A DNA stretch of 35,962 bases from Caballeronia sp. BR00000012568055 (GTDB lineage: Bacteria > Pseudomonadota > Gammaproteobacteria > Burkholderiales > Burkholderiaceae), in assembly GCF_029439455.1 (NCBI RefSeq), contig NZ_JAQFVG010000156.1, positions 27,431 through 63,392 on the forward strand, given 5' to 3'. A model generated the notes under the pieces. That model saw only the letters and a program-made list of their open reading frames with translations, did not search any database and was not told the origin of the DNA. The position numbers and the translations under genes were made by a program. Shown in pieces: positions 14,229 through 22,737 of this stretch (position 1 is the stretch's first letter; each line of letters opens with the position of its first letter).

Positions 14229-16886
14229 ATGCTCGGCTTCCAGCAAGCATTCGGCTTCCTCAGGCGCTCTTCACGTCGAACGAACAACGGTTCGCCAACG
14301 ATGCGGCCGGGTGAATCGCAGGAGGTGTTGCGCAGGATCGCGCGACTGGACAGCGATGTCGCGCTCGCGCATATGTCGAGCGCGGCCTCCGGACTGGACG
14401 CGGCCGAGGCGCTGAAGAGGTTGCGCAGGCATGGGCCGAACGATGTCGCGCGTGCGAAGCGGCAAGGTGTGCTCCGTGAACTTGTCGGCCGGTCGGTCAA
14501 TCCGCTCAATGCGCTTCTTCTGTCGCTCGCGACGGCGTCGATCTATCTCGGGGACCAGCGCGCCGCCGCGATGATCATCGTCATGGTGATCCTCAGCGTG
14601 GGCCTGGGCTTCGTTCAGGAGCATCGATCCAACCAGGCCGCCGATACATTGCGCCGAATGGTGCGCACGACCGCGACCGTTCGCCGTTGCGGCGAAAGCC
14701 ATGCCGACCACATCGAAGTGCCGATCGAGGACGTGGTGCCTGGCGATATCGTGCTGCTCTCGGCGGGCGACATGGTGCCCGCCGATCTGCGGCTCATCAC
14801 AGCCAAGGATCTGTTCGTCAATCAGGCTGCGTTGACGGGCGAGTCGATGCCGGTGGAAAAATTCGCGCATGCCGCCTCGATGGATGCACAAACGACTTTC
14901 GATCTTCAGAACATATGCTTCACCGGCACGTCGGTTCTGAGTGGCACAGGCTGCGGCGTCGTGGCACTGACGGGCTCGCGTACGGCATTCGGGCACGTGG
15001 CGGGCATGATCGCCGCGCAGCGCGTGCTCACGAGTTTCGATCGCGGCATCACGCGCTTCACGTGGATGATGATCGGGCTGATCGCCGTGATGGTTCCGCT
15101 CGTGTTCGTGATCAACGGCCTGACGAAGGGTAACTGGTTCGAAGCGTTGCTCTTCGCTGTTGCGGTGGCGGTTGGACTCACGCCTGAGATGCTGCCGATG
15201 ATCGTCACGGTCAATCTCGCCAAAGGCGCGATCGAAATGGCCAAAGCACGCGTGATCGTGAAGCGTCTGGATTCCATTCAGAACTTCGGCGCAATGGACG
15301 TGCTCTGCACCGACAAGACCGGCACGCTCACCCAAGACCGAATCATTCTCAAGCGACATCTCGACGTTCATGGCGACGAGTCCGACCGCGTGCTCGAATA
15401 CGCCTATCTAAACAGCCTGTATCAGTCGGGCCTGAAAAATCTGCTCGATGTCGCGGTGCTCGAGCATGTGGAGATGAAAGAGCATCTGAAGATCGGCGGC
15501 GAATATCAGAAGATCGATGAAATGCCGTTCGACTTCGAACGGCGGCGCATGTCCGTGGTGCTGGCGCGAGAAAGCGGCGAACGCCTGCTCATCTGCAAGG
15601 GCGCCGTGGAAGAAGTGTTTGCGGTTTGCACGCGTTATGCGACCGAAGACGAGGAGGGCGCGCTCGATGCGAGTCATTTCGCCGATGCGCAGCGCACGAC
15701 CGTCGAACTCAACGCGGACGGCTTTCGCCTGGTCGCGGTGGCTTGCAAGCGCTTGCCCGATGCGTCGCGCCCATACACGACAGCGGACGAGTGCGAACTC
15801 ACGCTGATGGGCTATATCGCGTTTCTCGACCCGCCAAAGGAAACCTGCGCCGCCGCGCTTGCCGCGCTCGCGGCCAGCGGCGTCCAGGTGAAGATTCTCA
15901 CAGGCGACAACGACATCGTCACGCGCAAGATCTGTCACGAGGTAGGGATCCGCGCGGATCGAATCGCGCTCGGCCGGGAGCTCGAAACGGCATCCCCCGA
16001 GGCGCTCGAAACGCTCTCGGAAAGCGTCGCGGTCTTCGCGAAGGTATCGCCCGCGCAGAAAGCGGCCATCATCGAAGCCTTGCGCCGACGGGGCCACGTC
16101 GTGGGCTATCTGGGCGACGGCATCAACGATGGTCCCGCGCTCAAGGCAGCGGACGTGGGCGTATCGGTCGATAGCGCAGTCGACATCGCGAAGGAGTCGG
16201 CCGATATCATTCTGCTGGAGAAGAGTCTCGCCGTGCTCAACGAGGGCGTGCTGGAAGGCAGAAAGGTGTTTGGCAACATCACGAAGTACATCAAGATGGG
16301 AGCAAGCTCGAACTTCGGCAACATGTTCAGCGTGCTCGGGGCGAGCGTCCTACTGCCGTTTCTGCCGATGGCGCCGATTCAGGTACTCACTAACAATCTT
16401 CTGTATGACTTCTCGCAGGCTGCCATTCCCACGGACAACGTCGATGAGGACTACCTCGCGATGCCGAGGCGCTGGGACATCGGCACGATCTTCAAGTTCG
16501 TCGTGTTAATCGGACCCATCAGCTCTCTATTCGATTACGCGACCTACTTCATGATGCTGTATCTCTTCCACGCGTGGGACAACGCGCCTTTGTTCCAGAC
16601 AGGCTGGTTCGTCGAATCCCTGATGAGCCAGACGCTCATCATTCACATCATCCGGACGGCGAAGGTGCCGTTCGTCGAAAGCCGCGCGAGTGCGGCGTTG
16701 ACCGCGACCAGTCTGGCGATCGCCGCATTCGGCATGATCTTGCCTTATCTTCCGCTCGGAGCGTTGATCGGCTTGGTGCCATTGCCCGGGACATACTGGA
16801 TCGGACTGTTGGCCATTCTCGCGAGCTATGCGTTGCTCACACATGTCCTCAAACGCCGGTTCTTACGCCGGTTCGGACTGAACTGA
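14229..16886 (+). CDS. mgtA: P-type ATPase of the MgtA/MgtB magnesium importer group
   Basis: 885 aa from the chosen start. The order is N-terminal cytoplasmic region, helices 1-2, actuator with LTGESMPVEK (near 202), helices 3-4 with VGLTPEMLPMIV as in MgtA, phosphorylation site DKTGTLTQD (Asp362), ATP-binding domain, hinge GDGINDGPALKAADVG, and a six-helix C-terminal membrane part. MgtA-type pumps bring Mg2+ into the cytoplasm. The frame extends upstream to 14148, but that is inside palindrome 2; ATG at 14229 (MLGFQQAFGF) gives an N-terminus like other MgtA proteins, and ATG at 14301 is possible. There is no strong ribosome binding site at either. Low-oxygen control by the adjacent box is inferred. 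Confidence 0.85.
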   Translation: MLGFQQAFGFLRRSSRRTNNGSPTMRPGESQEVLRRIARLDSDVALAHMSSAASGLDAAEALKRLRRHGPNDVARAKRQGVLRELVGRSVNPLNALLLSLATASIYLGDQRAAAMIIVMVILSVGLGFVQEHRSNQAADTLRRMVRTTATVRRCGESHADHIEVPIEDVVPGDIVLLSAGDMVPADLRLITAKDLFVNQAALTGESMPVEKFAHAASMDAQTTFDLQNICFTGTSVLSGTGCGVVALTGSRTAFGHVAGMIAAQRVLTSFDRGITRFTWMMIGLIAVMVPLVFVINGLTKGNWFEALLFAVAVAVGLTPEMLPMIVTVNLAKGAIEMAKARVIVKRLDSIQNFGAMDVLCTDKTGTLTQDRIILKRHLDVHGDESDRVLEYAYLNSLYQSGLKNLLDVAVLEHVEMKEHLKIGGEYQKIDEMPFDFERRRMSVVLARESGERLLICKGAVEEVFAVCTRYATEDEEGALDASHFADAQRTTVELNADGFRLVAVACKRLPDASRPYTTADECELTLMGYIAFLDPPKETCAAALAALAASGVQVKILTGDNDIVTRKICHEVGIRADRIALGRELETASPEALETLSESVAVFAKVSPAQKAAIIEALRRRGHVVGYLGDGINDGPALKAADVGVSVDSAVDIAKESADIILLEKSLAVLNEGVLEGRKVFGNITKYIKMGASSNFGNMFSVLGASVLLPFLPMAPIQVLTNNLLYDFSQAAIPTDNVDEDYLAMPRRWDIGTIFKFVVLIGPISSLFDYATYFMMLYLFHAWDNAPLFQTGWFVESLMSQTLIIHIIRTAKVPFVESRASAALTATSLAIAAFGMILPYLPLGALIGLVPLPGTYWIGLLAILASYALLTHVLKRRFLRRFGLN

Positions 16887-16899
16887 ACGGATAGGGTGC

Positions 16900-16913
16900 T
16901 TGACCTGCATCAA
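16900..16913. promoter_or_regulatory. FNR/ANR/DNR-type palindrome 3
   Basis: TTGACCTGCATCAA, exact motif, 13 bp after the mgtA stop and 85 bp before the ABC permease start. It implies the four exporter genes have their own regulated promoter rather than relying on read-through. Confidence 0.78.
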
Positions 16914-16998
16914 CGAGCTCTACGCGCCGAACGTTACCCTAAGTGCTCCTACAACAAGCGGGCCGAAGTATCCGGCCGAGCTTCCGAAAGAGCATGGC

Positions 16999-18135
16999 GT
17001 GAAAGGCATCCTTAAACTTGCGTTCAAGCTGCTCGTCAACGACAGCGCGAAGTTCACGGCGTTGATCGTGGGGATCACCTTCGCGGTGTTCCTGATGGTC
17101 GAGATGACCTCGCTCTTTGCAGGCATCCTGAACCGCTCGTCGTCCACCGTGATCAACATCGGGGCGAAAGTCTGGATCATGGACCCTGGCGTGCAGACGA
17201 TCGCCAGCAGCATCGGGATGCCGGACTACGTGCTCGACGCGGTGCGCAGCATCGACGGCGTGAAGTATGCTGTGCCGCTCTATTCCGGCGGGGCGCTCGT
17301 GAAATTGCGCGACGGAGCCTATCAGGCCGTCACTGTGATCGGCCTCGATGACACGAGCCTGTACGGGCGTCCCGCGATGCAGCGGGGAAGAATCGAGGAT
17401 ATCTACGCGGAGAACGGCTTCATCGCGATCAACGATCCGGAGTTCTACAAGCTCGGCAATCCCACACTTGGCAGTGACTTCGAGCTCAATGATCATCGCG
17501 GCGTGATCGTCGGCATCGGGACCGTGGCGAGCAGCGGCCTGTTCGGCTCGCCGACCCTTTACACGACCTTCAAACGCGCCGTCGAGTACATTCCGTCGGC
17601 CCGCTTTACCACCTCCTATATTCTCGTCGAACCAAGGTCCGAAGCGGACATTCCTCATATCAAGGAGGCGGTGCACGCGCTCGGCTACCTTGCTTACACC
17701 AAGCGGGAGTTCATGCAGCGTATCGCGGACTTCTACAAGTACGAGACCGGACTCGGCACCAACATCCTGCTGATGACGGCGATCAGCTTCATCGTCGGAC
17801 TGTCCATCTCCGGGCAGACCTTCTATACGTTCATTCTCGAGAACCTGGAGAAGTTCGGCGCCCTCAAGGCGATCGGCGCGAAGAGTCACGAACTGGTGGC
17901 AATGATCCTGTTTCAAGCCACTTTTACCGCGTTGACGGGCTACGGCCTCGGCGTCGGGCTTTGCGCGGGGCTCATCACCCTTGCGCGCATGCGCATTCCC
18001 GATTACTCGGCGATCATCTCCTACGGCAATCTGGCGCTCGCTTTCGTGATGGTGGTCGTGATCGCGGCGAGTTCGAGCTACCTGGGCGTGCGGCGCGTGC
18101 TACGCATCGAACCCTTCGATGTCTTCCGGGGATGA
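16999..18135 (+). CDS. ABC transporter permease, MacB/DevC (FtsX-like) type
   Basis: 378 aa membrane subunit. One N-terminal helix (about residues 17-38, FTALIVGITFAVFLMVEM), a large periplasmic domain (about 40-250), then three C-terminal helices (about 255-370): the topology of mechanotransmitting DevC/MacB/LolC permeases. The longer frame starts at a TTG within palindrome 3; the GTG at 16999 (MKGILKLAFKLL) preceded by GAAAGAG at 16986-16992 is preferred. Its stop overlaps the ATPase start in an ATGA. Together with the next three genes it forms a tripartite exporter spanning both membranes. Substrate unknown. Confidence 0.85.
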   Translation: MKGILKLAFKLLVNDSAKFTALIVGITFAVFLMVEMTSLFAGILNRSSSTVINIGAKVWIMDPGVQTIASSIGMPDYVLDAVRSIDGVKYAVPLYSGGALVKLRDGAYQAVTVIGLDDTSLYGRPAMQRGRIEDIYAENGFIAINDPEFYKLGNPTLGSDFELNDHRGVIVGIGTVASSGLFGSPTLYTTFKRAVEYIPSARFTTSYILVEPRSEADIPHIKEAVHALGYLAYTKREFMQRIADFYKYETGLGTNILLMTAISFIVGLSISGQTFYTFILENLEKFGALKAIGAKSHELVAMILFQATFTALTGYGLGVGLCAGLITLARMRIPDYSAIISYGNLALAFVMVVVIAASSSYLGVRRVLRIEPFDVFRG

Positions 18136-18836
18136 CCATGCCCGAGATCGCCATCGATGCGCGCGCGGTGTCGAAGTGGTTCGGCGAGGGCGACGCGCAC
18201 ACGTATGCAGTGCGCGAGGTATCGATGCAGGCGCGCTTCGGGGAGATGCTTCTCATCGTCGGCCCGTCGGGCAGCGGCAAGACGACGCTGCTCAGCGTGA
18301 TATCGGGCATCCTGAGACCCGACGAGGGGGACGTGGTGGTGGATGGCGTCGATCTCTGGAAGCAATCGAAGGATGCGCTGGCGGATTTCCGCCTCAGGCG
18401 CATCGGTTTCGTGTTTCAGGACTATCACCTGTTCGGTCGGCTCACGACAGTGGAGAACGTGGCGATTCCGCTGATCCTCAAGCGACAGTCATGGAGCGAG
18501 GCGACTGAAAAGGCCCTCGAATATCTGAAGATCGTCGGACTTGCCAATCGCGCCGAGCTCGCGCCGGTCAAGTTATCGGGCGGCGAACAACAGCGCATCG
18601 CGATCGCGCGCGCGATCGTGGGGCAGCCCGACATCCTGATTCTCGACGAACCGACCGCGTCGCTGGACGGCGACACCGGACGCAACATCATCGAGTTCGT
18701 GAAGCACCACGTGCTCAACGAGCATCGCTGCATTGTGATCGTGACGCATGACAGCCGCATCTTCGAATACGCCGACCGCATCCTCAAGATGGAAGACGGG
18801 CGGCTGACTCACATCGAGCAAGGCGGCGCACGATGA
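18132..18836 (+). CDS. ABC transporter ATP-binding protein (DevA/MacB-like ATPase)
   Basis: 234 aa nucleotide-binding subunit. Walker A GPSGSGKTT (near residue 43), Q-loop FVFQDYHLF, signature LSGGEQQRIAIARA, Walker B ILILDEPTASLD and the switch His in VTHD are all intact. ATGA overlap with the permease (start 18132) and with the following HlyD gene (18833) indicates tight translational coupling. It energises the exporter formed with the permease, adaptor and outer-membrane channel. The frame extends upstream to 17961 but that part lies within the permease gene. Confidence 0.92.
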   Translation: MTMPEIAIDARAVSKWFGEGDAHTYAVREVSMQARFGEMLLIVGPSGSGKTTLLSVISGILRPDEGDVVVDGVDLWKQSKDALADFRLRRIGFVFQDYHLFGRLTTVENVAIPLILKRQSWSEATEKALEYLKIVGLANRAELAPVKLSGGEQQRIAIARAIVGQPDILILDEPTASLDGDTGRNIIEFVKHHVLNEHRCIVIVTHDSRIFEYADRILKMEDGRLTHIEQGGAR

Positions 18837-19918
18837 AGCGGATCATTCTTTTCCTGCTCGCTTTCGCCGGTTTCGCCGCCGGGATGTTCGCGGCCTACGT
18901 ATACGGCATTCAGCAGCCGCCGCAGCCGCCGGTGTTCGATCCGGCTTCGAATCCGTATGCGCGCGGCGTGTATGCCAACGGTATCGTCGAGAGTGAGCAG
19001 AACGCCGGCGAGAACGTCAACGTCTATCCGGAAGTGTCGGGACCGGTAGTGCAGATCTTTGTGCACGAAGGCCAGGCGGTGCATGCCGGCGATGCGCTCA
19101 TCGCGATCGACGATACTGTGCAGCGTGCGGCGAGCGCGCAGGCGGCGGCCCAGGCGGACGCGGCGCAGGCGTTGCTGGACGAGTTGCGGGCTCAGCCGCG
19201 CGCCGAGGCGCTGGAAGTATCCAGGGCGCAGGTCGGCGCGGCGACGGCAAGCCTCAAGATGGCGCAGGACCAGTATGAAAAGCAGCGTCGAGCCTTCGAG
19301 ATCGATCCCAAGGCAGTGAGCCGTGACGCGATGGACAACGCCCAGAACGCGTGGAAGGTGGCGCAGGCCAATCTCGATGTCGCCGCACGCCAGTACCGGC
19401 TGATCCAGGCGGGGGCCTGGACCTACGATATCCGCAATCAGGAGAAGCAGGTCGAAGCGCTGCGTCGCGCGCAAGCAGCAGCGACGGCATTGCTGGACAA
19501 ATACGCGTTGCGCGCGACGGCGGACGGCGTCGTGCTGTCGATCAACGCGGCGCGCGGTGCTTATGTGTCGCCCCAGGGCGTCTACGAAACCTATACCCAG
19601 GGGCAAGCGCCCGTCGCCGTGCTCGGCAGTGGCCTGCAACGGCTCGCGGTGCGCTGTTATGTCGACCAGATCCTGATCCACCGGCTGCCCGATCTTCATA
19701 GGCTGAAGGCGCGCATGTTCGTGCGCGGCACCAGGATCGAGGCGCCGCTCGAATTCATGCGCGTGCAGCCTTACGTCTCGCCGAAGATTCAACTGTCGGA
19801 TCAGCGTACGGAGCGCGTGGACGTGCGCGTGCTGCCAGTGATTTTTCGGATCGCGCAGCCTGACGGCGTGCGTCTCTATCCGGGGCAGATGGTCGATGTG
19901 TACATCGCAGCGGAATGA
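18833..19918 (+). CDS. HlyD/DevB-type periplasmic adaptor (membrane fusion protein)
   Basis: 361 aa adaptor linking the ABC pump to the outer-membrane channel. Residues 4-25 form a membrane anchor or uncleaved signal; a lipoyl-like half follows (VSGPVVQIFVHEGQAVHAGDALIAIDD, in part, near 65-92), then an Ala/Gln-rich coiled coil (about 95-215), the second lipoyl half (ALRATADGVVLSINAARGAYV) and a beta-barrel region. Its ATG overlaps the ATPase stop (ATGA). The next gene begins 23 bp before its stop, so the whole exporter is one coupled operon. Confidence 0.9.
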   Translation: MKRIILFLLAFAGFAAGMFAAYVYGIQQPPQPPVFDPASNPYARGVYANGIVESEQNAGENVNVYPEVSGPVVQIFVHEGQAVHAGDALIAIDDTVQRAASAQAAAQADAAQALLDELRAQPRAEALEVSRAQVGAATASLKMAQDQYEKQRRAFEIDPKAVSRDAMDNAQNAWKVAQANLDVAARQYRLIQAGAWTYDIRNQEKQVEALRRAQAAATALLDKYALRATADGVVLSINAARGAYVSPQGVYETYTQGQAPVAVLGSGLQRLAVRCYVDQILIHRLPDLHRLKARMFVRGTRIEAPLEFMRVQPYVSPKIQLSDQRTERVDVRVLPVIFRIAQPDGVRLYPGQMVDVYIAAE

Positions 19919-21389
19919 ACCGTCGAGACCTTTGCGCGCGGCTGGACGTGCCGTTTGCGTCGGCGCGTGCGCGCTTCTGTCGGCACTTGCGGCGTGCACG
20001 ATGGGCCCCGATTTCCACGAGCCTGCCGCATCGCGCATCGGGCGCATGGAGCGTGGCACGCCCGTGGCGGATTTGATCGACGCAGCGGGCGGGTCGCAGC
20101 GCTTTTCCGCCGACGCGACGCTTCCGCGCGACTGGTGGACGACATTCGGCTCGTCCGCGATCGACCGGGTCGTGACCGACGCGCTCGTTGCGAATCCCAC
20201 GCTCGCTAGCGCGCAAGCCGCGTTGCGGCAAAGCGAGGATGACGTGCGCGCCGGCGCCGGCGTGTTTTATCCGCAATTCGATGCATCGATGAGCGCGTCG
20301 CGGCAGAAGTATTCGCCGTTGCGCGTGGGCTCGAACGAGCCGCCGATGCTCTTCAATCTCTTCACGTTGTCCGCGCAGGTCAGCTATGCGCTCGACATCT
20401 GGGGCGGCGCGCGGCGCTCTCTCGAAGCATTGCACGCCCGAAGCGACGTGCAGCGCCATGCACTGGCGGCGGCTTATCTGACTCTGAGCGCCAATATCGT
20501 CAATACGATGATTGCGTTTGCCGCATATGGCGACGAAATCGCCGCCACGCGCGAGATGATCGCGCTGCTCGACGAGCAGGTGAGCGTCACGCGCAGCCAG
20601 GTGACGGCCGGTGTGGCGGCTTACTCCGCCGTGCTGACGCTGGAGAACGAACGCGCGACACTGGAAGCCACGATTCCCGCCCTCATGCAGCGGCGCGAGC
20701 AGGCGGGCAATCTGCTTGCGGTGCTCTCGGGCAGCTTGCCCTCGCAATGGGACGCGCCCGATCTGTCACTGCGGAACATCGCCTTGCCCGCGCAGTTACC
20801 GCGCGCGGTGTCCTCGGAAGTCGTGCGGCAACGGCCCGATATCCGGCAGGCCGAAGCCGCGCTGCACGTCGCGAGTGCGAATATCGGTGTCGCGACAGCG
20901 AATCTGTTTCCAGGCGTGACGCTCACTGCGAGCGGCGGATACGGCAACCGGTCGATGGGCGCGCTCTTGAGCCAGAACGGACAGGCGTGGTCCGTAGCGG
21001 CGGACGTCACGGCGCCGCTCTTTCACGGCGGCACGCTCTGGTTCCAGCGCCGCGCGGCGATCGGTGCTTACGACGAGGCGCGTGCGGCATACGAGCAGGT
21101 CGTGCTGGCGGCCTTCGAACAGGTCGCCGATACCCTGCGCGCGCTGGAAAACGACGCGCATGCGCTCGATGCCGATGCGCGTGCCCTGGCGACCTCGGAG
21201 GAGGCGTTGCGGCTCCTGCAGGCGGACTACGAAGCCGGCACGGTCGGCTACCTGTCGATCCTCGTCGCGGACGGCCAGCGCCATCAGGCACGGATCGCAT
21301 GGCTGCAGGGCGTCGCGCAACGTTTGCAGGACACCGTAGCGCTTTTCGCGGCGCTCGGGGGCGGTTGGTACGGAGACGAAGCTCGCTGA
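19896..21389 (+). CDS. outer-membrane efflux lipoprotein, TolC/NodT family
   Basis: 497 aa channel subunit. A lipoprotein signal ends in LAAC with the lipidated Cys34, followed by TMGPDFHEP as in NodT-type RND channels. Two repeated efflux-protein units follow, with long helices and the LRQSEDDVRAGAGVFYP and VRQRPDIRQAEAALHVASAN motifs. The GTG start at 19896 overlaps the adaptor gene by 23 bp; no alternative start codon lies between it and the lipobox. NodT channels usually pair with RND pumps; here it is coupled to an ABC pump. It ends the exporter operon. Confidence 0.88.
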   Translation: MCTSQRNEPSRPLRAAGRAVCVGACALLSALAACTMGPDFHEPAASRIGRMERGTPVADLIDAAGGSQRFSADATLPRDWWTTFGSSAIDRVVTDALVANPTLASAQAALRQSEDDVRAGAGVFYPQFDASMSASRQKYSPLRVGSNEPPMLFNLFTLSAQVSYALDIWGGARRSLEALHARSDVQRHALAAAYLTLSANIVNTMIAFAAYGDEIAATREMIALLDEQVSVTRSQVTAGVAAYSAVLTLENERATLEATIPALMQRREQAGNLLAVLSGSLPSQWDAPDLSLRNIALPAQLPRAVSSEVVRQRPDIRQAEAALHVASANIGVATANLFPGVTLTASGGYGNRSMGALLSQNGQAWSVAADVTAPLFHGGTLWFQRRAAIGAYDEARAAYEQVVLAAFEQVADTLRALENDAHALDADARALATSEEALRLLQADYEAGTVGYLSILVADGQRHQARIAWLQGVAQRLQDTVALFAALGGGWYGDEAR

Positions 21390-21413
21390 GCTGTATGAGC
21401 ACCTTCACACAAA

Positions 21414-21545
21414 GTCGACCGGGAGGCGGTAAAGCGCATCGAACTCGATGCGCTCTTCGACATGACCCAAACGTACATCGGTGCGATGGTCGAACGCGGC
21501 TTCGGACCGATTGTGAATGTTGGTTCGGTCAACGGGCCCCGTGGG
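21414..21545 (+). pseudogene. fragment of an acetoacetyl-CoA reductase (PhaB-like SDR)
   Basis: In one frame the translation reads VDREAVKRIELDALFDMTQ then GAMVERGFGPIVNVGSVNG, closely matching the middle of PhaB-type short-chain dehydrogenases around the catalytic Ser (the usual wording is MVERGFGRIVNISSVNGQ). Here the second Ser of the usual SS pair remains. The Rossmann glycine motif before it, and the catalytic Tyr-x-x-x-Lys after it, are missing, and a stop lies in frame at 21396. It is therefore a remnant of a deleted polyhydroxybutyrate gene. It lies between the efflux gene and palindrome 4. Confidence 0.65.
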
Positions 21546-21575
21546 CGTGGGGGATCGTATGAGCAACACGTCAGC

Positions 21576-21589
21576 TTGACTCAAGTCAA
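21576..21589. promoter_or_regulatory. FNR/ANR/DNR-type palindrome 4
   Basis: TTGACTCAAGTCAA, exact motif, 122 bp before the hsp20 start and about 30 bp after the end of the PhaB-like fragment. Confidence 0.72.
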
Positions 21590-21711
21590 TCGGGCAAAGG
21601 CCGAGAAAGTTACAGTGGTGCGGTACTCCATCAAAGCGATGCGGAGTTCAAACACGAGCCGATCGTCAGACACCGGTCGGTCATTTCTTAGTTGTGCTCC
21701 CGGAGACTGTC

Positions 21712-22143
21712 ATGAGTAGTCTGACCCGTTTCGATCCCTTTTCCATCGAACCCGTATCCGAAATGTTCCAGGGACTATTCCGGCCACTGCGCGGCCTCTC
21801 GCTGGAGGAATCGTCACTGGGCCAGGTGAAGATCGACGTAAGTGAGACGGACGCATCCTATCAAGTGAAAGCCGAACTGCCCGGCATCGAGAAGAAGGAC
21901 ATCAACGTCAAACTCGATCGCAACACCGTGTCCATCCATGCTAAGTCCGAGCGCAACAAAGAAGTGAAGGATGGCGAACGCCTGATCCGCCGTGAGCGCT
22001 ATGCAGGCGAAGTGAGCCGCACTTTCTCGCTCGGCAGCGAAATCGATGAAGCCGGCGCGAGCGCGCAATACCAGGACGGCATCCTGACCCTCACGCTGCC
22101 GAAGAAGGCACCCGCGGACCAAAAGCGTCTGCAGATTAACTAA
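21712..22143 (+). CDS. Hsp20/alpha-crystallin small heat-shock protein
   Basis: 143 aa ATP-independent holdase chaperone. The alpha-crystallin domain occupies about residues 40-140: VKIDVSETDASYQVKAELPG, the KKDINVKL strand, and GILTLTLPKKA near the C-terminus, the conserved G-x-L-x-x-x-L-P signature. The start at 21712 has GGAG at 21702-21705; an earlier GTG at 21694 is in frame but less likely. Its promoter region carries palindrome 4, 122 bp upstream. It is probably read with the BON gene, with a hairpin between them. Confidence 0.92.
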   Translation: MSSLTRFDPFSIEPVSEMFQGLFRPLRGLSLEESSLGQVKIDVSETDASYQVKAELPGIEKKDINVKLDRNTVSIHAKSERNKEVKDGERLIRRERYAGEVSRTFSLGSEIDEAGASAQYQDGILTLTLPKKAPADQKRLQIN

Positions 22144-22151
22144 GGACTCAC

Positions 22152-22178
22152 GCAGGCGCGTGGCTTTTGCGCGCCTGC
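22152..22178 (+). terminator. 9-bp hairpin between hsp20 and the BON gene
   Basis: GCAGGCGCG (22152-22160) pairs perfectly with CGCGCCTGC (22170-22178) across a TGGCTTTTG loop, starting 8 bp after the hsp20 stop. There is no T-run after it, so it may slow or partly terminate transcription, or protect the hsp20 message from 3' decay. Confidence 0.45.
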
Positions 22179-22202
22179 AATTGAAACATGGAGGTACGCC
22201 TC

Positions 22203-22601
22203 ATGAAAGAGGACTGGAAGATCAAGCAGGACGTCGAAGAAGAACTCGAATGGACCCCGGGAGTGGTCGCGACCGACATTGGCGTAGAGGTGGCCAACGG
22301 GATCATCACGCTATCGGGACATCCCGTGAGCTACGCTGAGAAGCTCGCGGCAGAGGACGCCGCAGGTCGCGTGTCCGGCGTGCGCGCCGACCTTGCCGCG
22401 GAAGACATCGGCGATGCAATCTCACGCGCGCTCAAACGTCACGCGGAGCGTGAAGCCAAACATATCGACATCAAGGTGGAAGGCGCAACCGTGACGCTCA
22501 CCGGCAAAGTCGGCAGCGCGTCAGAGCGCGATGCTGCCCGGGGTGCGGCGTGGGCGACGCGCGGCGTGACGGCTGTGGTCGACAACCTCGAGTTCATTTG
22601 A
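22203..22601 (+). CDS. BON-domain protein, two BON repeats
   Basis: 132 aa, with two BON domains at about residues 8-62 and 66-130 (ANGIITLSGHPVSYAEKLAAE and EGATVTLTGKVGSASERDAA in part). BON domains bind phospholipid surfaces in OsmY-like stress proteins, but this protein has no signal peptide, so it is probably cytoplasmic, as are the BON proteins of other stress islands. ATG at 22203 follows GGAGGT at 22191-22196; the earlier ATG at 22188 overlaps that site. It follows hsp20 by 59 bp and shares a BON unit with the CBS-BON protein at 31285. Confidence 0.85.
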   Translation: MKEDWKIKQDVEEELEWTPGVVATDIGVEVANGIITLSGHPVSYAEKLAAEDAAGRVSGVRADLAAEDIGDAISRALKRHAEREAKHIDIKVEGATVTLTGKVGSASERDAARGAAWATRGVTAVVDNLEFI

Positions 22602-22737
22602 TAAGGCCGAAGCGGCGAATGGCGAGCGAGTTCCGCGTGCAAGGCGAGAAAAGCGAGAAAAGCGGCGCGGAACATCGGAGGCATTCTGCAGATTCGGCCC
22701 GCTTCGAGAGCGGGCAGGACCCGCCACGGCAACAGTC

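Noticed and set aside
16900..16998. Longest ABC permease frame beginning with TTG at 16900
   Set aside because: Same situation: the TTG belongs to palindrome 3, and the first 33 residues are not permease-like.
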